DNA of 64,000 nucleotides from Tetrastigma voinierianum (Eukaryota; Streptophyta; Magnoliopsida; Vitales; Vitaceae), in contig JAEQBH010006388.1 of the NCBI GenBank assembly GCA_016808115.1, forward strand, positions 278,036 through 342,035. Reading direction: 5' to 3'. A program made the position numbers and the translations under genes. Below are positions 25,192 to 36,560 of this stretch, one piece after another; the first letter of the stretch is position 1, and each line of letters opens with the position of its first letter. The notes under the pieces were generated by a model. The model saw nothing but the letters and a program-made list of their open reading frames with translations, was not told the DNA's origin and made no database searches.

Positions 25192-26890
25192 ATGGAGGAA
25201 TATGCGAGAGTTGGAAGGTCGGATAAGTACAGCCCACTCAAATAGTGGTTGAGCAAGTTGAGGAGAGAGTTGATGTCAACGATGAACTTGAGCAGACAAT
25301 GGAAGAGTGCAGGGAAGAGGAAATAGGAAATGAAGAAGCGAAACGTTGTCTGAAAGGCTAGTGAATGGGTCTCACGACATGGCGTATTTATTTTGCTTGG
25401 AGGAATAACTACAACACAGAGACTTCATCGGGGAGAGAGGCTTCAACAAATGGATTTCCCCATTCTATGAGCTAATAGAAAGAAGAGGATGGCATCTTTT
25501 CTATGAGCATAAGGGTCTCAGGTTCGTAGATGTAGTTAAAGAGTTCTATGCTAACATGGTGAGAACTAAGGATAAGGCAGTTTATGTCAGAGGGAGATGG
25601 GTATCCTTCAGCAAATAGAAGATAAATCAAACATTCAATCTTAAGGAGAGGAAGGATAGGTCTAAACTCGAAAAGGCGGATTTGAGGCTGCTTCCAGATC
25701 CTTAGATCCTCTTGTGATGTAGAGGGAAGTGGAATGCCACGGGAAGAACTCGCATGAGTCATCGCGGGGGCATTAGCCCGAGCAAACAAAGGTTTTGTTT
25801 TAGTTCCTTAAGTTCAGTTATTCTGCCTCGAGCATTTTATGCGAAATCATGGATAGAGACGATTTGCTTTATGCCGTCTCGAGGATACAAATTTAGTGTG
25901 GGCAAGTTGATTGGCTTCGATCTGATACTACAAAGGAGGATCTGAAGATTAATCCCACACCGGGGTGATATCATTTGTGTATTTTTGGGTGGTGTCCCGA
26001 GAAATTTGGAAGAAAGAAAATTTCAGTATCTCCATGACACTCACTAGAATCACAAAGGGCCTAAAAACAAGGTAGAGGAAGTCGGTGGGGTATTTGTTCG
26101 AGAAGAGGAGAGAACCCGGTAGAATTACGTGGCTACATCTTGAGAGGTGAAACTACTAAAAGCTCCCCTGAAAGCTGAAAGGTGCAAGCCCTGATACCCA
26201 TACTCCCGAAGTGAGACCGAGTCCATCAAGAAGAGTATCTTGTGAAGGCTCTGAACCTCTAGGGAATAACTCTGCAGTCCTTGAAATGTAATGTATAAGA
26301 AGCAAGGAATGGAAGGACCGGCTTAAGCTCCAATTGCAACTTAGAGATGAGTATATGAAGAGTGGCAGAGTTGAAAAGGGACGGAGAACTTAGAGAACCA
26401 CAAAATAGAGAGTGAAAGATGGAAATGATAGGAACAAAGAGCCTGAGAGCTCGATGGGAACAAAGGCAAGAGAGATGGCTTTGTCTTTGAGCGACTAAAA
26501 GAAAAGGAGTTATTGAAATCATGAAGGAAATTGGGGTGTGAAGAACGCATGCTACAGGCGCGGATGCCTTTAGGTATCTATACAAGAATTTTTATCGAAG
26601 AGTCAAAGCTTTGATTGAAAAGAGGACAAAGAGGTGGAGGGACACCTAAATTCACAGGGAGATGTGTTGAATGAAGCTTAGACATGATCAATAAAAGTTG
26701 ATTAAGATGTACTCTTCCCGAGGTGAGTTTTGGAAGCTCTGCGAGATTCTGTGGCGAGACAAAATGAAATATGATCAAGCAGCTATCCCTAACCATGGAG
26801 CGGTCTGTATTGGACAAAAGTGAAGAAGGCAACAAATCAAGACAACCACAAGTCTAAATCCCTGAATTCTCTCCATCTGCAGTTGGATAT
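25192..26890 (+). pseudogene. C1 env-like ORF (putative plant transposon protein domain)
   Basis: The start is the ATG at 25192 (MEEYARVGRS); an acidic stretch follows. The recognisable domain starts near 25425 (FIGERGFNKW), then FYELIERRGWHLFYEHKGLRF, then VVKEFYANMV and VYVRGRWVSFSK (to about 25615). Later fragments (about 25750-25990) match the second half of the Pfam Transposase_32 family, found in Athila-type elements after integrase. A charged coil tail (26300-26600) follows. Stops and frameshifts are frequent. The protein's real function is not known; 'env-like' refers to position only. Confidence 0.75.
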
Positions 26891-28771
26891 AAACTAGACC
26901 CAGTCAACCTACCCTCTTACCATAGGCATGATAGAAAAGAAAACAGCTCACTCTACTGTTCCATCTCCTCATCCTCTTTGTACTCAATATCCAGTCATCA
27001 AAATAGTTAATAAAATAAAGAATTCTTTGAAAATTCTGTGTTCATTCATGTTTTTGATTGTTTGGTTGTTGTTTTTGCTTAATTTTTTTTGTTTCATGAT
27101 TGATAATTACTTAGTTTAATAATTGATAAACCGACTACTGGATGGGTGTCTAATTCTTTGCGACATATTTGGATTTAGATTGAATTGATGAAATTGTGGT
27201 TGTGTTAGATTGTTGTGAGCTTAATGCATGATCAAAATGAACCTCTTGAATTGATTAAAACAACACAACAACAAATCTCAAAGCCAAACAAAACATTGAT
27301 AGATGCATTAGGGTAGGATGAAATAAATGGAAATAGAAAGTTGTAAGGTTATGAATAAATATGTTGAACTTCCAAGATAAGGTTTTACTAGATTGATGGA
27401 ACAAATAAAACTTATAATTTTTTTGATGTAAATAGTTTGAGGTCATAAAATCCGATAACTTGCACATGGTCAGTAGCTCTGGAAAGACTTGTGCAAGATT
27501 AGGAACATCATTATAGGATACATGCTGATAAACTCTCAAATGTCCTAGAACATTAGATTATTGTGGTAGGAGGAGGCAAAATCCTAGAGCGTACCACTAG
27601 CAGTAAGTTTAGAGCCCGTCCTTAGGTTGAGCATTTCAAAGCCAGCCCTTATTATATGTATAAGCATATACCCTGGTTCCTTATTTGAGCCTAAAGCTAA
27701 ATTTCATTATCAAACAGCAATAGAGAAGCTAATCCATTTCCTTACATCTAATTCAAGAGTAAGAACCCTTATTTACCTAGATTGCAAGACAAAGACATCA
27801 ATGACAAAAATGGACAAGTTTGAGAGATATCATTTTGAGATGTAGAAAAGAAGAGTGGGTTGAGAAAGAAGTGCATAAGGATAAGAGATAAAAAGAAAGA
27901 AAGATGAAAGAAGCAAGAGGAATAGAGTTGGTCTTGTAGCCTTCCTCCTTGGAACAATTAAGTCCTTAGGGGTGTTCAGCACCTAATACCCTAATGCCAG
28001 TAATTTATGGGGTAGTGACCCAAAGTTTGTTAAGGGGTGGTAAGCTTAAAGACCAACATTACACCATTCCTAGAAATTAGATAGAGAAATTGAAAGTGAC
28101 AAAGCTTCCAAAAATAAGGAGGAAAGTATCTTAAGGAATTGAACAGCTAGAAAAGAAAAGATACCAGATTGAAGAATATGCAAAGAGATGCACTAAACCT
28201 ATTGGGAAGGTTAGAAAATTACAATCAAGAGAAATCAAGGATATATCAAAAGGAATAAGTGTAAGTTGTCTATAATCTGGGTTAAATTGAGCCTGAAATG
28301 TCTAATTATCTACCTTATTACCCAAGCCACACAATACAAACCTAAATGACCTATTTGATTAAGAAGGTGGTATGATCTTAGAGCATTGAAGTGGAGATTA
28401 ATATAACAAACAAGCATATGAAATGTAGAATGAAAGAGAAAAGTACCAATGAGTATTATCCTAGAAATTGTAACATATATGCCCAGGAAAGTGAATACCA
28501 ACACACACACAAAAATCGAGTTGAATGATTAAGAATTGTACACACTATGAATTATTGGTTGTTGATGTTGAATTGAAAATCTTCGCTTAGTCTATATTAG
28601 CAACATGTTTAGAATTAGTTACACCACAACTTCTTATGTTTCTTGCCCAATTGAGCTTAGTGAATGGAAATATGTCCTTAAAAATAAAGTTCAATTGTTT
28701 GAGGAATGAACAAAATTTTCTTTTCTTTTCTTTGCTCGAGGACAAAGCAAAAACTTTAAGTTTTGGGAATT
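26891..28771 (+). other. C1 3' non-coding region
   Basis: No convincing ORF. Two blocks are shared with minus-strand element G: about 27230-27700 with 46735-47330, and about 27780-28350 with 39380-39960. One shared block is ACCCAAGCCACACAATACAA near 28320. The last bases before the LTR are purine-rich (28741-28770). Conservation between copies suggests a structural or regulatory role. Confidence 0.65.
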
Positions 28772-31730
28772 TGATGAGTGTAAAACTCATATATTTTAAT
28801 TCATTTTTATGGCATGTTTTAACAATTTAAGATCTATTTTATGCCAAAATATGAGTATTCATCGACTTTGTGTTTTGTAGGCAATTATTGAAAAATGAGG
28901 GAGAATCCTGAGTAGAAAATAAGAAAAAAAAAGAACAAAAGCGTGTTACATTAATGGCGACCTGACATTTATATCATCGAGACATAAGATTCAAACGAGC
29001 CCAGAAGGAACTATGTCACAACCCGACAAATCTATGTAAGCAGCAAGAGACTAGTTAGAACTTAAGGTTGAAAAGAGCTTTTTATAGGTCGCGTCGTGAA
29101 GTTTACGTCATGACATAGCGAAGAGATTTTGAAGAAAGGTGTCGCGGCATACTTAAGGTCAATGATGAAGGAATTGTGTCGCGATATTATTTTTTATGTC
29201 GCAACATAAAAGCTGAAGACTAATGGATGAACTCTGTCGTGTGAAGAGACAATTCTATCGGGACATAAATTATCATAAAGGCAAAACAAGTCAGCTAAGA
29301 CAAGTGTTTTTATGTCGCAACAAAGGTTCCATCATCAAGCCAACTCAAGGAAGAGTTGTTGTCACAATAAAGGAAATCATGTCCCAACATAACAGTCATA
29401 ATTCACAACCAAGGGCAACACAATCTCTATCGCAACAAAGATTATTTCTATCGCGATAGACAAAACATGAAGGAGGTGAATTCCCTGTTGTGACAAGATG
29501 CTGAAGAGCAACACAAGAAGAATGGAAACAAAGAAAATCTTGTTACAACAAAATGAATGAGTTGGAGGAAAAACCTGTGTTGCGACAAAGAAGTTTTTTG
29601 TTGCGATAATAAAAGCTAAGGAATGATAAAATTCTGTCGTGACAGAGAAAAGTAGCTCGCGACATAAATTGAAGAAGACTTGAGAATAGAGCGAGCGAAT
29701 TGTGTGTTGCAACCTTATAATTATATGTGCGACAAACGACAACAAGTGTGAGCGAGGAAGAAAGTGCATTTGCGACCATAGAGTTTCTTGTCGCGACAGA
29801 AAATTGCTAAGGACTTCAAGAAATCCTGTCGCGAGAAAGAAATCTGTATCGTGATTGAGTTGCCATGTTAAAAAACAATTGTTTGTCGTGATAAGGAAAA
29901 TTGTGTTGCGACAAACTCCAGTAGAACAAGGACATGAGAAGATGGGTGCAAACAAGTTTGGTGTCGCGACACAAGGCATTCCTGTCGTGACAAGAACAAG
30001 ACTATTGAATACAAATTATGTTGCGACATTATCAAAGTATGTCCCGACACAATTCAAGAGCAAGCCCAAAGAACAGGTCGTGATAGAATACAAGGGACTA
30101 CGATAGATGCGAGGACAAAGATTAGAAAGCTATATTTGCGACATAAATTTGTTATATTTAACGACAAAGAGACTAATTTGGGCAAATTTTGAGGATCTAG
30201 TAAATTATGAAGTGAGGCCCAACAAATATATAGCTTTATAAATACGTGCTTCTAAGTCGATGTGCGCGACTTTTAGGCGGCTCCGAGTTTCTAGGTGGTT
30301 GAGACTCTTGTACATTTTTATTTATTTTATTTATTTTCCATTTTAGTAGTTGGCTTAGTATATCTTTGTTTTGTTAGTTTCCTTTAATTTTTCTGAATTT
30401 GGGTATTGTATGTTAAGCTTTGAGCTGAGTATTTCTTTATAATTATTCTATTCATTAAGCTGTTTGATTTAAATGGATCTTGAAAAGTTCTTGGAGTTCA
30501 TTTATTTCCTTTGTTTATAATTTTAGGTGAATTTTGCGATCGATTAGTCAGCGTGTAGGTAAACCGAGTTTTGAGAAGTTAGGCTCATTGGAAATGGGTC
30601 TTTGATGATAGTCATTTTGCTGCGCTAAGAGGAAGGAAGATTTAATTAGAACTCTTGAATTTATTGATTGTTTATTGTTTATAAATTGCTTGTTTATAGT
30701 ACTAAATATGAGTGTTTGATACAAAAATGTAATATATACGATTTCAGGAGTCCTCTGGGTGACAAAGATGGATGTGAAATCTAAAGTGTAGAGACAGTTT
30801 CCTTGTTGGTATGAAGGTAGACTAATCTTGTAAGAGCAATGAACTTTGAAATATTACTCAGATAGATCACCAACTTACTTATAAGTTGAGATAGGTTGAA
30901 TGAAGTATCTGTCTAATCACTCAAAGGTTTCTCCTCTATCTAATGAATTGATTTTGATCCCGTGTTAGTTGAGATCTAATCAAGGAGATGGAGATTTGCA
31001 TCGAGAAGTATAGGATGAGAATTAGTGATCAAATTGGAGGAATTGCGAATCCTATATATGGGGCGAGAGAATTCTTTAGTCCTAGAATAGAGTGAAGTGC
31101 GAAAAGGAAAATACTTGATTCTTAGAAGAGGGTTATATATTACAAATGTATTAGAATCATGTCTCATAAATGAATATGAACCTTTAATAGTGAAAGAAAT
31201 ATTGTGAAGGAGAAATCGAACCATACTACCTTGCGTCTTTAGTAACTAGGTTTCCAATTTATGGCTAAGCTAAAAATTGAAATGTTGCATAATTTGATTA
31301 TTTTAAGCGATCTGAATCAGTTTTTGTCTGCGCTCAGTGAATCCTCAACCCCAATTTTATTAACCTTCTTGCATGTATATTTAAGATTCAGTGGACTACA
31401 TTTAAGTCCTCTTTATTATCCCATCATCAGTGGAGTTCAAATATTAATGATTTGAAGTAGTTGTTGGGGGTAATTAGTCTTTTGAATTTATCATCAAACC
31501 CTTGACAGGAATGATATACAGACTCTAAAAATATCATTTTGTGCTATATGACATGCCTTTGCAATGATTGGGCCATAAACACAAATTTGTAAGTTTACAA
31601 AGAGAAAATAATTCGTTCTTTTGGTACATATGAAAAATGGTCTCAACAAGTTTATGGAATTATTTTAGGTTAGATAATTCTCCTTTAATGTGATCATCAT
31701 AAATTTGCATATATCATTTAATTAGTATCA
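28772..31730 (+). repeat. C1 3' LTR, complete
   Basis: A 2959-bp LTR starts TGATGAGTGTAAAACTCAT and ends near TTAGTATCA. Its last 1.9 kb matches 10213-12123. Parts: a fold-back tip (28774-28856), palindrome array (28975-30180), TATA-like TTTATAAATA near 30236, U5 with AT-rich sequence. The 200-codon minus-strand ORF at 29377-29979 lies inside the array and is not considered a gene. Confidence 0.88.
28975..30180. repeat. Array of TGTCGCGACA-type palindromes
   Basis: About 28 degenerate copies of the palindromic decamer TGTCGCGACA occur (exact core GTCGCGACA near 29792 and 29961; variants TGTCGTGACA, TGTTGCGACA, TATCGCGATA). Many come in pairs 20-25 bp apart, the pairs recurring about every 55-70 bp. 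Intervening sequence is far more variable than the decamers. Equivalent copies continue in 10213-10560. Confidence 0.75.
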
Positions 31731-32014
31731 TTTATGTACACTAGTGAATTACTTTAGCATTATTTTATTTGTTTTTTCTTAATCATCCTGTATTGAAGTT
31801 CAAAATAGTAAGATCTTGATAGTTAGGGTAGTTGATTTTATGATTCATACTAAATCCCCTTGGGGACGATATTTGGACTTAATGAAAATCCACTTTTCCA
31901 TTACTTATGCGATACATTGCACTTGTAGTGATTATGACCAGGCCTAATTTTGTGAATCTAGTTTACAAACAAAAGGAACAAACATATCATGTTTTCATCG
32001 CATCATTTGATTCA
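31731..32014 (+). repeat. 3' end of an older Athila-type LTR (H)
   Basis: Contains AATCCCCTTGGGGACGATAT (31853-31872), the conserved block near the 3' end of this LTR group, and ends TTTGATTCA before a primer site. It resembles the end of C1's LTR but is not the same copy. C1 appears to have inserted in this LTR. Confidence 0.65.
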
Positions 32015-32023
32015 GCAAGTTTT

Positions 32024-32035
32024 TGGCGCCGTTGG
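32024..32035 (+). other. Primer binding site of H, tRNA-Asp type
   Basis: TGGCGCCGTTGG follows the LTR end by nine bases and is the first 12 bases of the tRNA-Asp-complementary site. Confidence 0.7.
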
Positions 32036-32061
32036 TAGCAGTGCTAATCATTTGGAAAAAT

Positions 32062-32381
32062 TTGGTCTATACAGAAATCGGTAAATAAGATCTATGAAGG
32101 AACTCCAAAAGCGAAGGTAGCTCTTTGGGTTCCTACCGATGCTAGGGTGCGAAAGCATGGGGAGCAAATGGGATTAGATACCTTAGTAGTCGATGCCATA
32201 AACGAGGAGTGTTTATACTTGGTATACATGGATTAAGAATTGGGAGCTAACACATGAAACACTCTACTTGGGAGTACATCACCCAATTTTGAAACTCAAA
32301 GATTGACAAGGACTTAACAAGTGGTGGAGCATGTAATTTAATTTGATATAATACACAAAATCTTACTAGCCCTTGACATAT
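32062..32381 (+). pseudogene. rrn18: Mitochondrial small-subunit rRNA fragment (nuclear copy)
   Basis: The stretch follows, in order, the central universal blocks of bacterial-type SSU rRNA: AACTCCAAAAGCGAAGG, GCGAAAGCATGGGGAGC, GGATTAGATACC, GCCATAAACGA, GAAACACTC, GGGAGTAC, GAAACTCAAA, GTGGTGGAGCATG, TTTAATTTGATA, AGCCCTTGACATA. These correspond to roughly E. coli 16S positions 680-1000. AACTCCAAAAGCG, GTGTT after the 800 loop and AGCCCTTGACATA fit plant mitochondrial rrn18 rather than plastid 16S. Differences from the remembered consensus are mostly C-to-T and G-to-A, so it is an old, methylated nuclear relic, not a working rRNA gene. The left border is approximate. Confidence 0.88.
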
Positions 32382-34274
32382 TGATTACTGCTCAAAAATA
32401 ACATTTTTGGACACATAATTCATACACTTTTGGATCCTTTTGAGTGAAAATCATGCCTATTTTTCCACTTATGTGAGTTGTTGGTCTTGAACTCTTTTTC
32501 AACTCTTGTAGCATGGAGTGAAGCAATGAAATGTCAAGGAGCTTCTCTCTCAAGTTTTGAAGCTTTGTATATCTCTTACATGAGCTTAAGACTTAATCGA
32601 ATGCTTGGGAGAGGAAAAGAAGTAAAGAGGAGGAAGAAAAGTGATGATAGCTCAAAAGTAGACATTTTTCCTACATAAAAACCCTCTTTTTGAAACACTT
32701 TCGATGCTAATTACTCACATATGTTTTTCTTTAGTACATGTGTATTTTCAAGCCTTTTAGGTATCTTTATGGCTCTTGGATGCATGACGATCAACAATGA
32801 GAGCACCTTAGGATCTTACTTTCAAGATTTGAAGCTTCTGGATGAGATTTGATCAAGATTGAAGCCTTGGAAGCATCATTGGACATAATGTGGAGGCTAA
32901 AGTAGTATTTTGTGGAGTTTCGCACCAAGAACAAGGTGGGAGCAAATTTTCACCCCTACATCCCCTTGGATGAGAACATGTTTTTAGGCGTTCTCACCGA
33001 TTGTGCGAGGGTGCAAAATTTTGCATCGACAACTCCCTTAGTGAAGAACATGTTTTTAGGTGTTCACTCCCAAGAGCGAGGGAGCGAAATTTCACTCCCT
33101 CAACTCCATGAGTGCAAAAATATGTGAATAGGATTTTATCGATTATTTTGTTTCCTATTTCTATCTAACACATCTCTATTTGGAATATTTGGATTGAGAA
33201 TCGAATTCACTTACCTAAATGAGCCTCTAAAAGTGTAAAAACATCCTATATATACAGGGTGATTGATAAAAATAATAGTAAGAGAATTTGGAGAGAGAAT
33301 TTAGAGTGTTTTATTTCAATAAGGTGGTTTATTTTCTCTTTATTTTATGCACAATTTTCTTTGTTTTCCTTCACCAAGAATGTAATCTAACTAGCCATGA
33401 ATGAGTAGTCATCTTAATCTTAGGGTTGGGTGTATCCAAGCCCTACCATGATGGATCCTAAGGGGTGTGTGTATGGAATTCCTAAGGAGAAGAGTGAAAC
33501 GGTGTGCAATTCGGCTAGGAAGCGAGAGTAAAAGTTCAAGGAGCTCTGGGGGTTGAGAGGTGACACTGATACGTTAGGTGACCTTGAGGGCATAATGTCG
33601 AAGGAGTTTTCATCACTATAAAAACACTTCTTTCTTGATGCCAGCAGTCAAATATCCTTCCTCTAATATGCCTGATTGAGATTGTCTTGTCACGGACGAA
33701 AGAACCAATGACCTAAGATGCCATATCGAATTATCTTGCTCTTTCTTATAAGTAGAACTTGTTATTAATTATAAATGTAATTAGAGGACACCTCAAGCAC
33801 ACGTTGGAACCATCATGTGTGTTTTCTTAGAAACCGAGCCCACTGAAAACTTAATAAACTACGAATTCTGACAAAGCAACCAACTTTTCTCACAAATCCA
33901 AACTTTACATTGAAAATAAATATTTCACAAGAAATTAATCTAAGATTACTGATAGCCACTCAAAAGCGCATTTTCAAGCCTTAACTTTCAAAATTCTCTT
34001 TTTTATAGTGGAAACTCATATTTAACCAACTTTGGTCATTATTAGACACGAAGACCAATACTAATGGTTTTATTGTGCGCACATATGCTTTTAAACAGAG
34101 GCACTTTTAAGGATCTTAGAACCATGAGGTCAAGAAATGAGAATGTGTCGGGATATTCTATGCGAACTTGGAAGCCCTTGGAAGCAATTCAGACAAGTTT
34201 GGATTATGAAGGAATGATCGCGTGGTTTGTTGTACGTGGGGTGGTTGTTTCAATGACAATGGGAAAGCACAAAA
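32382..34274 (+). repeat. LTR-like sequence of another family
   Basis: Begins TGATTACTGCTCAAAAATAA exactly where the rRNA match stops. It has a TATA-like CCTATATATACAGG near 33246 and a tandem repeat before it (32915-33125), an LTR-like layout. The end is not clear: a 3' LTR terminus may lie anywhere from about 33600 to 34274. Short ORFs (32478-32678, 32912-33127, 34064-34282) show no known domain. Confidence 0.5.
32915..33125 (+). repeat. ~70-bp tandem repeat with GCGAAATTTC-type palindrome
   Basis: About two and a half units of roughly 70 bp; GAACATGTTTTTAGG recurs at about 32975 and 33046. Each unit carries a palindrome-like core (GTGGGAGCAAATTTTCACCC, GGTGCAAAATTTTGCATC, GGGAGCGAAATTTCACTCCC). 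This core resembles the TTTCGC/GCGAAA motif of the Athila E/F/D LTRs. Confidence 0.65.
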
Positions 34275-35185
34275 ATTTGTAATAACCTAAAACCAACTTC
34301 GAGTATCCCATAACTAATGTAGGTATAGTGATTATAGGGTCGTCCACTAAGATGGGTTTTCTTCCCTTTGTTGATATTCTTATATCCTAATATAAGTTTT
34401 TTAATTACTTTAAAATAGAAAGTGAAGCAAAGTAAATTAAAGTTATGATTTTTATGGATTTGGAAGATGTATGAGTTGCTTGAAGCAGTTTTAGAAAATT
34501 ATATGACTAAGGTCTCGGGCTTTGGTTTCACCAAATCCAACCTCACCATGGGATGTAAAAAGGGCATTTTGTGTGTCCGTTCGTCTACCACAAAGCATTC
34601 TCATTTGGACCCACTAGGCTCCACATCGATTGCCTCTTTATGATTTTTTATGAAGTACATAATCTAGGTGCATGATGGAGTAGATCTAACCGACGTTAGG
34701 AGGTTTCTGACACGCTCTCGACTCAACCCTTTGGTGGTTTCTAGGTAAGAGACAATCTCTTTTGCATGATGGGTCAAAGGTGCGTGGTCTAAGCACCTAA
34801 CATACCATTCAAACTTGCAAGTGTCAAAGACTAGTTAAAGAGAATAGAGACTCTTATGAATAGTAGGGAACCATGACTATTGCCACCCAATACGGGCCAT
34901 GTGGGGGTGTCTGACTTATGTACCTGAACTTTGAGTCTCTAAACCGTATTCACATGCTCTACCTTTGATATGAAACATTTTCATCGCTTTCGTTAACATA
35001 GAGTGGATCGGATCTACCTCAATCCCTATAAAAGCGAACTACTCACTCATGGTGAGTAAGACAAACCATAAATGAAAAAGCAAGATTAAGAGAATTGAAG
35101 AAAATAAGACTAAAAGCTTTTATTAGCAAAGAAAGGAACTATGATAAAAATCCCCTCTTATTCGTGTTCATTGTAATTTGATCTC
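34275..35185 (-). repeat. LTR-like fragment, minus orientation
   Basis: Read on the minus strand it ends with a phrase typical of Athila LTR 3' ends: GAAAACCCATCTTAGTGGAC, then GACCCTATAATCAC, then GGATACTCGAAGTTGG. Its 5' end is truncated at the C2 gag boundary. No coding potential is seen. Confidence 0.5.
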
Positions 35186-36560
35186 TTTACCCCTATTTAC
35201 TAGACATCCAAGTGAGGATCCAAATGAGCATTGGGGAAGGTTCTTGAGGATGGCAAACATAGTGAAGCTAAATAAATGGGGTCAATCCAAATGTTATTAA
35301 GTTATAGTTGTTCCCATTTTCACTAAGGAACACAATAGTTAGGTGGTTTGAGTCATTGCCATATGGATCAGTCAACACATGGGAGGACCTGATAGAGGCA
35401 TATCTGAGTAGATTCTTCCCTATTGATCTCACTTTAGAAAGGAGGGGAGAAATCATTTCCGTCAAGCAGAAAGAAGATGAGTCTTTATTCAATGCTTAGG
35501 AGAAATATAAGAAGCTATTGAGAAGATTCCCAATGCAGGGCATAGAGCAAATGACACCGATGGATATCTTTTATCATGCTATGAACTACACTTCAAAAGG
35601 TATCATTGATGTAGCCTATTATGGTGCATTCAAAGGGAAGAGTGCTAAGAGTAACAGAAGATTTGGCTAAGAGTAACTACGAGGCTCTATCTAAGCCGAG
35701 AGATGATAGCATACTAAGAGGAAGTGGTGTAAATTGAGAAATTTGAACAAGATGTCGCAATAGAAGCGAATGGATGCATTTATGAGAAGCCAGAGATGAA
35801 TAATGCGGGAGAGAAGAATCCATTCAACAAACGAAGTGGGAATTGTGGAATGAGCTAAGCGAGAAGAAAATTATTAAGGACTAAAGCTCATGAAGGTCCT
35901 TACTAAATAGAAGAAGCTCAGTATATTCAAGGAAATAGGGGCTCTTGTATGCTAACAACAGCCCTCTCATCCCATTACACACATTTGACCATAGAAACCA
36001 TGAGGAATCTATTTTATGTGGAGGTGGAGTAATTAGGGTCCAAGACTGATGCAAAACTATTAGCCGGATATATGCTCCACAAGGTTTTAGGGACAACATG
36101 TCTCCAGGGGCGATCATTGAGAAGACAATCAAGCTAGAGGAAAAAAAAAAAGATTGTTGAGCATATATGAGCGAGAAGTTTTCGAGCTATGACATTCCAA
36201 GTAAACATAAGCATGTTTCAAGCCAACACTAATGCTTATATGGAAGAAACTAGAGACTCAAGTAGAAGTAATTTGTACATGCATAAAATCATTTAGGGAT
36301 TCTTTCGCTGAAGTGACACCAAGAATCCCGAGGATTGCATAGTAATTCACATATGATGGAGAGAATTGCGAAAGAAGAAGATTAGATAAAATCCGACTAA
36401 GAAGGAAGAGCAAGCCAGAAACTAGAGAAAAAGTTGAAGATAATAGAATCATCGGATGGCAAGAAATCAAAGGTGCGTGGGAGTAAGCGGAGACTTAAGG
36501 GGAGGCGAGAAAGAATGAGGTGACTATCACTGTCGACCTCTATTCCGTTCCTCCCAAGAG
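35186..36560 (+). pseudogene. gag: Element C2 gag (Athila type), truncated
   Basis: The first coding block reads FTRHPSEDPNEHWGRF, aligned to 12650-12700 of C1, so the gag N-terminus is missing. The open stretch 35308-35499 contains FPFSLRNTIVRWFESLPYGS and WEDLIEAYLSRFFP, the gag capsid core. MDIFYHAMNYTSKGIIDV follows near 35560-35610. The C-terminal part has the same SMFQANTNAYMEE-type coil (36210-36250) and a charged region to 36540. It is a close relative of C1, in the same orientation. Confidence 0.8.

Noticed and set aside
29377..29979. 200-codon minus-strand ORF, the longest in the window
   Set aside because: It lies wholly in the C1 LTR palindrome array, encodes a biased Leu/Phe/Ser/Ala-rich sequence with no domain, and is not expected in an LTR.
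28975..30180. CRISPR-like pattern of regularly spaced palindromic repeats
   Set aside because: The repeats are only ~10 bp and degenerate, the spacers related, and the context is a plant LTR.
32062..32381. Plastid 16S rRNA origin
   Set aside because: Wording at the variable sites (AACTCCAAAAGCG, AAACACTC, AGCCCTTGACATA) fits mitochondrial rrn18; plastid 16S differs there.
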